Assembly: GCF_030527935.1 (NCBI RefSeq)
Contig: NZ_JAUMZV010000039.1
Coordinates: forward strand, 1-19,753
Length of the DNA: 19,753 nucleotides
Direction of reading: 5' to 3'
Source of the DNA: Kingella sp. (in: b-proteobacteria)
GTDB lineage: Bacteria > Pseudomonadota > Gammaproteobacteria > Burkholderiales > Neisseriaceae
The position numbers were made by a program, and so were the translations under genes. Positions within the stretch are counted from its first letter, which is position 1. Every line of letters starts with the position of its first letter. Shown here piece by piece: positions 1-6,559 of the stretch. The notes beneath the pieces were generated by a model. That model saw only the letters and a list, made by a program, of their open reading frames with translations, was not told where the DNA came from and made no database searches.

Positions 1-45
1 TGAAATAAATAAGCTGGTTAGGGCTAGGATGAGTTTTTTGAACAT
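1..45 (-). CDS. N-terminus of an exported protein (partial)
   Basis: Reading leftward from the ATG at 45, fifteen codons remain before the window edge and translate to MFKKLILALTSLFIS. This is a lysine-charged start followed by a hydrophobic stretch, typical of a Sec signal peptide or lipoprotein leader. An AGGA ribosome binding site lies about six bases upstream of the ATG on the - strand, which supports the start. The rest of the gene is outside the window, so neither the cleavage site nor the function can be judged. It is separated from the fumarase gene on the same strand by a strong terminator, so it probably has its own promoter in 46-210. Confidence 0.55.
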   Translation of the reverse strand, partial: MFKKLILALTSLFIS

Positions 46-212
46 ATATTTTCCTTTTTGCTTGGTTTAGGGTGTGAATTGTAACAAATAATTGATTTAA
101 GAAACTTAGGATGAAAAATATTGAAACAATGTAGTATTGTCTTTTTTAGATAAAATGGTTTGTGAATTTATGTTGTTTTTAAGACAGATTGTCCCTTATC
201 CATCCCGCCAAC

Positions 213-253
213 AAAAAAACACGATTGGGCAGTTCAACCACCCAATCGTGTTT
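213..253 (-). terminator. Rho-independent terminator of the fumarase gene
   Basis: A perfect 13-bp inverted repeat, AAACACGATTGGG (217-229) and CCCAATCGTGTTT (241-253), encloses an 11-nt loop. On the - strand the hairpin runs directly into a T-run (the A-run 213-219 on the + strand). It lies about 60 bases past the fumarase stop codon. It is not built from DUS sequence, unlike most other hairpins in this window. Confidence 0.8.
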
Positions 254-314
254 CATCATTTTCAAGCTGCCCTTAAACCAACCACAGGCAGCCTGAAATC
301 GCATTCTGCGCAGC

Positions 315-1838
315 TTACGCTTCCACAGGAATAATCCCAATCTTCGCTTGCCATTGTTTCGGCGCAATTGCGTGTACCGACTGCCCCTTGCTGTCCACGG
401 CAACGGTAACAGGCATATCTTTCACTTCAAACTCGTAAATCGCTTCCATGCCCAATTCAGGGAACGCCAACACTTTGGACGATTGAATCGCTTTCGCCAC
501 CAAATACGCCGCGCCGCCTGTTGCCATCAAGTAAACCGCTTGGTTGTCGGCAATCGCTTGGCAAGTGTCCGCGCCGCGTTCCGATTTGCCAATCATGCCG
601 AGCAAGCCCGTTTGTTCCAGCATTTGGCGGGTAAATTTATCCATGCGGGTGGACGTGGTTGGGCCAGCAGGACCAACGACTTCATCGCGCACAGGGTCAA
701 CAGGGCCCACGTAGTAAATAATGCGGTTGTTGAAATCCACAGGCAGTTTTTCGCCCTTGTTCATCATATCAATCAAGCGTTTATGCGCGGCATCGCGGCC
801 TGTTAAGATTTTGCCGTTCAGCAGCAACACATCGCCTGTTTTCCAAGTGGCGACTTCTTCTTTGGTAAGCGTGTCCACGTTTACGCGCTTGCCATTGTCG
901 GGGCTGTATGTGATGTCGGGCCAATCTTCTAAGCTCGGGGTTTGCAAATGGGCAGGGCCGCTGCCGTCTAATTCAAATTCCACATGGCGGGTTGCCGCGC
1001 AGTTGGGAATCATGGCAACAGGTTTGCCCGCCGCGTGGGTGGGGTAATCCAAGATTTTTACGTCCAACACGGTGGTTAAGCCGCCCAAGCCTTGCGCACC
1101 AATGCCCAGCGCGTTCACTTTTTCATAAATTTCCAAACGAAGCTGCTCCACCGCGCTCAATTCCGCGCCCGATTTGGCTTTGTCTTGCAATTTGTGAATA
1201 TCAATATGCCCCATCAGGCTTTCTTTTGCCATCAGCATCGCTTTTTCAGGCGTGCCGCCGATGCCAATGCCCAAAATCCCAGGGGGGCACCAACCCGCGC
1301 CCATGGTTGGCACAGTTTTCAGCACCCAATCCACAATGCTGTCGGATGGGTTCAGCATGGCGAGTTTGGATTTATTTTCCGAACCGCCGCCTTTTGCCGC
1401 GCAAATCACTTCCACCTTATCGCCCGCCACGATTTCGGTGTGCACCACCGCAGGCGTGTTGTCTTTGGTGTTGATGCGCTTGCCCGCAGGGTCGGCGAGT
1501 ACCGATGCACGCAGCACGTTATCAGGATGCGTATAAGCGCGGCGCACGCCTTCGTTCACCATCTCTTGCACGCTCATGCTGGCATCCCATTGCACATTCA
1601 TGCCAATTTTTAAAAACACGGTGGCGATGCCTGTGTCTTGGCAAATCGGGCGTTTGCCTTCGGCGCACATACGGCTGTTGACCAAAATTTGCGTCATCGC
1701 ATCTTTGGCGGCGGGGTTTTGCTCTTTTTGCAAGGCTTCATCCAGCGCGTCGATGAAGTCTTTGGGGTGGTAATAGCTGATGAATTGAAACGCATCAGCA
1801 ATGCTTTGGATAAAGTCTTCTTGTTTGATTGTAGTCAT
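315..1838 (-). CDS. fumB: Class I fumarate hydratase (iron-sulfur fumarase)
   Basis: Interconverts fumarate and (S)-malate in the cytosol, using a [4Fe-4S] cluster as Lewis acid. The 507-residue product has the class I fumarase layout: an N-terminal alpha-hydrolyase domain with ICQDTG (Cys66), GWCPPGILGIGIGGTPEKA (Cys184) and IPNCAATRH (Cys280), then a beta domain starting near residue 330 with YVGPVDP, VVGPAGPTTSTRMDKF and ATGGAAYL. Three cysteines at this spacing are the expected cluster ligands. The start has AAAGGA about eight bases upstream. The gene stands alone, is divergent from a redox operon containing a fumarate-reductase-like flavoprotein, and ends in a strong terminator at 213-253. 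The symbol follows neisserial usage; fumA-type would be equally correct. Enzymes of this class are oxygen sensitive, which fits the FNR-like site at 1980-1993. Confidence 0.95.
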   Translation of the reverse strand: MTTIKQEDFIQSIADAFQFISYYHPKDFIDALDEALQKEQNPAAKDAMTQILVNSRMCAEGKRPICQDTGIATVFLKIGMNVQWDASMSVQEMVNEGVRRAYTHPDNVLRASVLADPAGKRINTKDNTPAVVHTEIVAGDKVEVICAAKGGGSENKSKLAMLNPSDSIVDWVLKTVPTMGAGWCPPGILGIGIGGTPEKAMLMAKESLMGHIDIHKLQDKAKSGAELSAVEQLRLEIYEKVNALGIGAQGLGGLTTVLDVKILDYPTHAAGKPVAMIPNCAATRHVEFELDGSGPAHLQTPSLEDWPDITYSPDNGKRVNVDTLTKEEVATWKTGDVLLLNGKILTGRDAAHKRLIDMMNKGEKLPVDFNNRIIYYVGPVDPVRDEVVGPAGPTTSTRMDKFTRQMLEQTGLLGMIGKSERGADTCQAIADNQAVYLMATGGAAYLVAKAIQSSKVLAFPELGMEAIYEFEVKDMPVTVAVDSKGQSVHAIAPKQWQAKIGIIPVEA

Positions 1839-1923
1839 GGTTGGTGTCCTTTAAGACGATGAAAAAAACGGTGGCAGCCTGAAAATGTAGTGAACTACAT
1901 GAACGGCTGGATAATTTAATTGT

Positions 1924-1970
1924 TTATGTTGCCAAAGTACAGTTTTTCAGCAGGCTTGTCATGGGCAAAA
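1924..1970 (-). promoter_or_regulatory. Possible fumarase promoter
   Basis: On the - strand ATGACA (five of six match the -35 consensus) is followed after 17 bases by TACTTT (three of six match the -10 consensus), then the fumarase leader. The FNR-like box would sit roughly 60 bases upstream of the predicted start site, a standard class I activator position. The -10 is weak, as is usual for activated promoters. This is a by-eye prediction. Confidence 0.3.
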
Positions 1971-1979
1971 AGGGGAAAC

Positions 1980-1993
1980 TTGACCATTATCAA
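1980..1993. promoter_or_regulatory. FNR-like binding site
   Basis: TTGACCATTATCAA matches the FNR palindrome TTGAT-N4-ATCAA at nine of the ten defined bases. It lies 142 bases upstream of the fumarase start and about 350 bases upstream of the redox operon. FNR is the oxygen-sensing activator of anaerobic genes in Neisseriaceae. The match is seen directly; the regulation is inferred. Confidence 0.55.
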
Positions 1994-2343
1994 GAATGTA
2001 TCATTTCTTAAAAATCTAACAAAATTAAACAAATAGCAGCCTAAAAAAAATTTATCGTTTAAAAATATTCAGATAAGTCAAGCGGATAGTTGGGAATGTT
2101 TACCATTCTTAATATAAAGTAAGAAATCTAGGGTATTTTTGCGCGATTGTTGCGAATAAGTCTCTATAAAATAATTGTTTAATCAATAGTGTAAACAAAA
2201 ATTTGCGTAACTAAACACAATAAAACATGAGTAAATTGCTCGGAAAATGTTTGTATTTTTATTACGATGGATGATTACAACTTTGCTGGTAGAATTTCAT
2301 GTATTCAATTTAAAACCAACTTTTTAAACACAGGAATCCAACC

Positions 2344-2970
2344 ATGAGCGAAGAACTCTACACCTTGGTGATTGACGGCAAAGAAATCCAAGCCCCCGCC
2401 AATTCATCCATTATTCAAGCACTTGCCCATGCGGGCAAAGCGATTACGGCAAACGTGGGCTGCATGGGGCAGGGCGTGTGCGGCTCTTGCCGCTGCTTGG
2501 TGCGCAAAGAAGGCGAGCGCAAGGCGGAAACCAAATTGGGCTGCGAAACCAAAATTGAGCAGGGGATGCAGGTGAGCTTTATTGATTACTTCTTGCCCGC
2601 GCGGATTCATTATTACGACATGAACAAAGTGGGCGATGGCTGGAACTGGCTGGACGAAGTGGATGAAACTTTCCCCGAAGCCAAAAACTGTCGCCATTGC
2701 GGTGGCTGCGATGCGGCCTGCCCCAAAGGCTTGGAAGTGCAAAACGGCGTGGCGCAAGTGGTGTCGGGCGATTTTTCCACCGCGTCCAACACGTTTGACG
2801 AGTGCGTGATGTGCAACCTATGCACGCTGGCTTGCCCCGAGCATATCCGCCCCAACCATTTGGGCTTGTTTGCCCGCCGCATGAAAACCGCGCGCACGCT
2901 GCGCCCTGTTGATTTGATGCGCCGTTTGCAAGAAATTGATAGCGGCAAGATTAGAGTAGAAATTGATTAA
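2344..2970 (+). CDS. 2Fe-2S / double 4Fe-4S electron-transfer protein (SdhB/TfrB-like)
   Basis: Predicted electron-transfer subunit of a flavoprotein complex. The 208-residue protein starts with a ferredoxin-type beta-grasp domain binding a [2Fe-2S] cluster (Cys40, Cys46, Cys49 and/or Cys51, Cys67; GCMGQGVCGSCRC). It continues with two complete 4Fe-4S motifs of the form CxxCxxCxxxCP: Cys116/119/122/126 (CRHCGGCDAACPKG) and Cys154/157/160/164 (CVMCNLCTLACPEHIRP). Succinate dehydrogenase SdhB normally has a 4Fe-4S and a 3Fe-4S centre that contacts quinone; here both motifs are full cysteine sets, closer to HdrC- or TfrB-type subunits. No hydrophobic anchor is present, so a soluble protein is likely. 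The ATG lies after CAGGAATCCAACC, giving a GGA ribosome binding site. The flavoprotein gene follows after 16 bases. The exact partner and substrate are inferred from context. Confidence 0.85.
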   Translation: MSEELYTLVIDGKEIQAPANSSIIQALAHAGKAITANVGCMGQGVCGSCRCLVRKEGERKAETKLGCETKIEQGMQVSFIDYFLPARIHYYDMNKVGDGWNWLDEVDETFPEAKNCRHCGGCDAACPKGLEVQNGVAQVVSGDFSTASNTFDECVMCNLCTLACPEHIRPNHLGLFARRMKTARTLRPVDLMRRLQEIDSGKIRVEID

Positions 2971-2986
2971 GAAAGGCAGCCTGAAA

Positions 2987-4609
2987 ATGACTCACACCGT
3001 AAAAGGCATTGATTACGAAACCGCGTTAGCCAACCTGCGCCGAGCCGAGCCGCAACTGAATGGCACGCTGCCCGAAAAAGACGTTTTGCTCAAAACGTTT
3101 CACCCCGACTACGCCCCCAGCGCGCACACCACATTGAGCGTGGGCGTGAACGCGGGCGATTCTTGTCATCCCGATTTGGCCCGTTTGCTCACCGCCCATC
3201 CGTTGATTGAAGACTACGACTTGGCAGGCGCGGAAAGTATGCGCACCGATGTATTGGTCATCGGCGGCGGGGGTGCGGGCGCAGCCGCTGCTTTAACCGC
3301 CGCAGCCGAGGGCGTAAGCGTGATTATGGCGAACAAGCTGCGCATCGGCGACAGCAACACCGTGATGGCAGAAGGCGGCATTCAGGCTGCCGTGGGCGAA
3401 GACGACAGCTTGCAACGTCATTATGACGACACCATCAAAGGCGGGCACATGGCGGGCAAAAAAGAATTGGTTGCCCAAATGGTGAGCGATGCGCCATCGG
3501 CGATTCGCTGGTTAATTGGCTTGGGCATGGATTTTGACACCCAAGGCGGCGATAGAAACGGCAAGCTGGTGCGCAAAAAAGCAGGCGGCACAACCGCGCA
3601 GCGCATCTTGTGCCACCGCGACTTCACGGGCTTGGAGATGATGAAAGTGCTGCGCGAAGCGGTGGAAATTGAACCGCGCATCACCCAGCTAAACCGCCAT
3701 CCCGCTGTGGAATTGCTGTCCGACAACGAGGGCAACTGCGTGGGCGCGGTGTTGTATGACTTGGAAAAACGCCAACTGGTAACGGTTTACGCCAATGCTG
3801 TAATCTTGGCGACAGGCGGTTCAGGACGCTTGCATTTGCAAGGCTTTGCCACTTCCAACCACTACGGCGCAACCGCCGATGGCTTGGTGCTGGCGTATCG
3901 CATCGGCGCGAAACTGCGCGATATGGACAGCTTCCAATACCACCCCACAGGCGTTGCCCATCCGCCGCACATGGCAGGTGCGTTGATTTCCGAAGCCACG
4001 CGCTCGGCAGGCACCAAACTGGTAAACGGCTTGGGCGAGCGGTTTGTGGATGAATTGCAACCGCGCGATGTGGTGGCGGCGGCGATTTTGCGCGAAGTGC
4101 AAGAAGGGCGCGGCGTGGTGCGCGATGGGCAAGTGGGCGTATTTTTGGACACGCCCCGCATCATTGCCGAGCAGCCCGATATTATGAAACGCTTGGTAAC
4201 GCTGGGACACGTTGCCCACAAATGCGATGTGCATCCCGAAAGCGAGCCGCTCATCATCCACCCCACCTTGCACTACCAAAACGGTGGCATTGAAATCAAC
4301 GGCGATGGCGCAACCACGGTGAAAGGCTTGTATGCCGCAGGCGAAGTGTCGGGCGGCATCCACGGGCGCAATCGCTTGATGGGCAACGCGCTGCTGGACA
4401 TCATCAGCTTTGGTCGCCGCGCAGGACGCGCCGCCGCCCAAGCCCCACGCCGCAGCAATGTGCGCGGCGGCTTGGAACACGTGCACAACTTCCAACGCGC
4501 CTTGCAAAAAGCGGGCGTGAAAAGCGATGTGAAAGCCCCCGTGTTGTATCCCGATTACGGCACATTTGATTGGAAAGAACACGCAGGATTGGTGTGCGCG
4601 ATTGATTGA
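2987..4609 (+). CDS. SdhA/FrdA-superfamily FAD flavoprotein, probable fumarate-reductase-type subunit
   Basis: Likely catalytic flavoprotein of the three-gene complex. From the ATG at 2987 it is 540 residues. After an unusual N-terminal extension of about 85 residues comes the FAD-binding VLVIGGGGAGAAAA (residues 89-102). Family active-site positions are present: QYHPTG (His319), the QPRDVV arginine (Arg360), HPTLHYQNGG (His425/His429) and HGRNRLMGNALLD (Arg461/Arg463). These match the residues that bind and protonate fumarate in SdhA/FrdA. The histidine that covalently holds FAD in SdhA/FrdA is replaced by asparagine (GDSNTVMAEGGI, Asn124), so FAD is probably noncovalent. The C-terminus stops about 60 residues after the SFGRRAG motif, so the usual C-terminal helical domain is missing or strongly reduced. 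An upstream TTG at 2963 is in frame, but the ATG after AAGAAAGG is preferred. L-aspartate oxidase is a less likely alternative. Confidence 0.8.
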   Translation: MTHTVKGIDYETALANLRRAEPQLNGTLPEKDVLLKTFHPDYAPSAHTTLSVGVNAGDSCHPDLARLLTAHPLIEDYDLAGAESMRTDVLVIGGGGAGAAAALTAAAEGVSVIMANKLRIGDSNTVMAEGGIQAAVGEDDSLQRHYDDTIKGGHMAGKKELVAQMVSDAPSAIRWLIGLGMDFDTQGGDRNGKLVRKKAGGTTAQRILCHRDFTGLEMMKVLREAVEIEPRITQLNRHPAVELLSDNEGNCVGAVLYDLEKRQLVTVYANAVILATGGSGRLHLQGFATSNHYGATADGLVLAYRIGAKLRDMDSFQYHPTGVAHPPHMAGALISEATRSAGTKLVNGLGERFVDELQPRDVVAAAILREVQEGRGVVRDGQVGVFLDTPRIIAEQPDIMKRLVTLGHVAHKCDVHPESEPLIIHPTLHYQNGGIEINGDGATTVKGLYAAGEVSGGIHGRNRLMGNALLDIISFGRRAGRAAAQAPRRSNVRGGLEHVHNFQRALQKAGVKSDVKAPVLYPDYGTFDWKEHAGLVCAID

Positions 4610-4633
4610 TGGTGCAGCGATGCAGTAAACATG

Positions 4634-4676
4634 TTTTCAGGCTGCCTTAGCCTATGCCATTAAGGCAGCCTGAAAA
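4634..4676. terminator. DUS-pair hairpin between flavoprotein and NuoF-like genes
   Basis: TTTTCAGGCTGCCTTA (4634-4649) and TAAGGCAGCCTGAAAA (4661-4676) form a perfect 16-bp stem with an 11-nt loop. The arms are inverted copies of the uptake sequence. No T-run follows on the + strand, so it may only attenuate transcription into the third gene. Confidence 0.55.
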
Positions 4677-4703
4677 AGCAAAACACTCCATCATCCATTC
4701 CAA

Positions 4704-4817
4704 AGGCAGCCTGAAAACCATCGGGCGAACATTTATCCTGCTACTCTTTATTAGCTTCGCAACTCCGCTTTGCTACGCAGGCTACCTTAGCCCAATCCAC
4801 TCTACGGAATCAAAATC
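4704..4817 (+). promoter_or_regulatory. Leader of the NuoF-like gene with an extra DUS
   Basis: A further exact DUS (4704-4715) lies past the hairpin, followed by about 100 bases of leader. The segment 4753-4790 is rich in short inverted motifs (CTTCGCAA, TTGCTACGCAGG) and resembles repeat debris. The ribosome binding site CGGA lies about ten bases before the ATG at 4818. I see no convincing promoter, so the NuoF-like gene is probably read through from upstream. Confidence 0.3.
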
Positions 4818-6071
4818 ATGAAAAACGAACTGAACCAAGTATTACTCCACCCCAGCCGCCTTGTTGGCTCCGACTTAAACGCATGGCTCGCCGTGGGCGG
4901 CGGTGAGGGCTTGAACAACGCCTTAACCGCGCCCGACAACATCGCCAAAGTGCTGGAAGACGCAGGCTTATGCGGCATGGGTGGCGCAGGCTTCCCCACC
5001 CATCGCAAATGGACAGCAATGGCCGAATCGCCCAGCGAAACAGGCGACCGCTATGTGGTCTGCAACGCCAACGAAGACGAACCGGGCACATTCAAAGACC
5101 GCTTCTTGCTGGAACACGCGCCGCATCAAGTGATTGAGGGTGCGTTGATTGCCGCTGTTTACACCCGTGCCAACAACATCATTCTCTACATCAACCCGCA
5201 TCTAACCGAATCGCTCGCCGCCACGCGCGAAGCCATTGCCCAATGGCAAAAACACGCGCTGTTTCAACGCATTGAAGCGCATCTAGGCAAACCGCTCTCC
5301 ATCAAAGTAACCGAATCATCAGGACGCTACATCGGCGGCGAAGAAACCGCCGTGATTTCATGGCTCAACGGCGGCTTCCCATTCCCGCAATACAAACCAC
5401 CGTTCCCATTCCAAAAAGGCGTAGCAGGCGAGCCGACCTTGCTCAACAACACCGAAACTTTGGCGCACGTTTCGCATATTTTGCGCAAAGGCGCGGAATG
5501 GTATCGCAGCTTGGGACGCGCCAACGGCGTAGGCACGAAGCTGTATTCGCTATCGGGCGATGTGTTAAACGAAGGCTTGTTTGAACTGCCGATGGGCATC
5601 ACCCTGCGCGAATTGATTGAAAACTACGGTGACGGGATGCTGGAAGGGCGCACGTTTAAAGCCGTGTTTATGGGCGGGCCATCCAACAACATTCTCACCG
5701 CCAAAGATTTAGATGTGCCGCTGGACTTCGTTTCCGCCAAAGAGCGCAATTCAGGCTTGGGCACAGGCGCGATGATTGTGGTTTCCGAGGGCACCAGCAT
5801 CGTGCGCAAAACCGCCGACTACATCCAATTTTTCGCCAACAATTCTTGCGGACAATGCCCGCCCTGCAAAGGCGGCACTTACCAACTCGCCCGCTTGGTT
5901 GAGCGCGTGGACAACGGCACCAGCACCGAAGACGACCTGCACGCCCTGCAAAATCTGGTGAACATTATGCCGGGGGCGGGACGCTGCGGCTTGATTACAG
6001 GCGCGGCAACCGTGGTCGCCAGCTCCATGCGCACGTTCCCGATTGAATACGGCTTACCTGAGAACAAGTAA
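4818..6071 (+). CDS. NuoF-like NADH dehydrogenase (FMN / 4Fe-4S) subunit
   Basis: Predicted NADH-oxidising input module that passes electrons through FMN and one [4Fe-4S] cluster. The 417-residue protein has the complex I 51-kDa (NuoF/HoxF) signatures in order: GMGGAGFPTHRKW (53-65), CNANEDEPGTFKDR (82-95), SGRYIGGEETAVISWLNG (168-185), PTLLNNTETLAHV (206-218), and the cluster-binding SCGQCPPC (Cys344/347/350) with Cys390 in GAGRCGLITG. It is somewhat shorter than E. coli NuoF (about 445). No nuoE or nuoG gene is adjacent, so this is not the complex I operon. It is third in a same-strand set with an iron-sulfur protein and an SdhA-like flavoprotein, which suggests NADH is the donor for that flavoprotein. 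An NADPH or ferredoxin specificity cannot be excluded from sequence alone. Confidence 0.88.
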   Translation: MKNELNQVLLHPSRLVGSDLNAWLAVGGGEGLNNALTAPDNIAKVLEDAGLCGMGGAGFPTHRKWTAMAESPSETGDRYVVCNANEDEPGTFKDRFLLEHAPHQVIEGALIAAVYTRANNIILYINPHLTESLAATREAIAQWQKHALFQRIEAHLGKPLSIKVTESSGRYIGGEETAVISWLNGGFPFPQYKPPFPFQKGVAGEPTLLNNTETLAHVSHILRKGAEWYRSLGRANGVGTKLYSLSGDVLNEGLFELPMGITLRELIENYGDGMLEGRTFKAVFMGGPSNNILTAKDLDVPLDFVSAKERNSGLGTGAMIVVSEGTSIVRKTADYIQFFANNSCGQCPPCKGGTYQLARLVERVDNGTSTEDDLHALQNLVNIMPGAGRCGLITGAATVVASSMRTFPIEYGLPENK

Positions 6072-6131
6072 ACAGCGGGCAAAGGCAGCCTGAAAAACCC
6101 TTTGTGGATAGGCGTGATAACAATGGCGCAA

Positions 6132-6209
6132 GTAGGGGGTGTGGCTCTGCCACGCACCGTTAAACTGAACATTGCCAAACGGTGCGTGAACAAAGTTCAC
6201 ATACCCTAC
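6132..6209. repeat. 78-nt cruciform-like palindromic repeat
   Basis: The outer arms GTAGGG (6132-6137) and CCCTAC (6204-6209) enclose a perfect 11-bp pair, CACGCACCGTT (6151-6161) and AACGGTGCGTG (6178-6188). Each half also carries its own small hairpin: GTGTGGC-TCT-GCCACGC and GTGAAC-AAA-GTTCAC. A related 52-nt element lies at 8235-8286, so this is a dispersed repeat family. Confidence 0.65.
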
Positions 6210-6425
6210 ACACCGCTTTTCAGGCTGCCTTATCCACAATCCATCACACTCAATTTCAGGCTGCCTGAAACGCATTAGGCAGCCTTATCCATTTGTCCAA
6301 ATCTTTGATTTGGGTTATAAGTAAGCATCTAAATCTTTGATTTAGCTATGCGAACTTATGCAGAGCTAAATGGTTATACCGAAGCGCAATGCGCAAGGTT
6401 GAAAACACAACAGCAACGTTAATTG

Positions 6426-6495
6426 GTGGTGTCCTAAAAAGTATGCTGTACTGCTATCAACCATCATCAAGCCAGTATGCTTTTTAGAACACCAC
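6426..6495. mobile_element. Possible 70-bp MITE-like inverted-repeat element
   Basis: Two 22-nt terminal arms (6426-6447 and 6474-6495) are inverted copies matching at 19 of 22 positions; the left begins GTGGTGTCCTAAAAAG and the right ends CTTTTTAGAACACCAC. AATT occurs just outside both ends. The size, termini and lack of coding capacity suggest a non-autonomous transposable element. I could not assign an IS family. Confidence 0.45.
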
Positions 6496-6512
6496 AAATT
6501 AGCGTGCCAACG

Positions 6513-6559
6513 AAAAGGCAGCCTGAAAACAAGATTTACTCGTTTTCAGGCTGCCTTTT
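6513..6559. terminator. DUS-pair terminator of efp
   Basis: AAAAGGCAGCCTGAAAAC (6513-6530) and GTTTTCAGGCTGCCTTTT (6542-6559) form a perfect 18-bp stem with an 11-nt loop. T-tracts follow on both strands, stronger on the + strand. It lies 28 bases past the efp stop codon and can terminate transcription from both sides. Confidence 0.75.

Larger units (their letters stand above)
1839..2343. promoter_or_regulatory. Divergent AT-rich intergenic regulatory region
   Basis: These 505 bases separate the fumarase and the three-gene redox operon and hold no credible gene. They contain a one-mismatch DUS (TGGCAGCCTGAA, from 1873), a short hairpin ATGTAG-TGAA-CTACAT (1885-1900) in the fumarase leader, the FNR-like box at 1980-1993, and a very AT-rich segment from about 2000 to 2300. 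A TAGAAT hexamer (2290-2295) could be a -10 for the rightward operon, but I found no convincing -35 for it. The length and composition suggest control of both transcription units from here. Confidence 0.6.

Noticed and set aside
348..1613. Several long + strand frames opposite the fumarase gene
   Set aside because: They are antisense to a well-conserved gene, rich in His, Arg and Pro, and match no family; they reflect its codon bias.
2101..2130. NarP heptamers near TACCATT
   Set aside because: Does not satisfy the TACYYMT pattern and has no correctly spaced inverted partner.
2171..2190. ATTGTTTAATCAAT as a second FNR site
   Set aside because: The half-sites are at the wrong spacing and one half does not match TTGAT; likely AT-rich chance.
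3821..4582. 253-codon - strand frame opposite the flavoprotein gene
   Set aside because: It lies fully antisense to a strongly conserved enzyme and has low-complexity composition.
4779..4790. AGGCTACCTTAG resembling the eikenella-type DUS
   Set aside because: Only the first nine bases match AGGCTACCTGAA; probably part of degraded repeat sequence.
6348..6422. 24-codon frame MRTYAELNGYTEAQCARLK before the MITE
   Set aside because: It could be a transposase remnant, but it is too short to assign and lies partly in a palindromic repeat.
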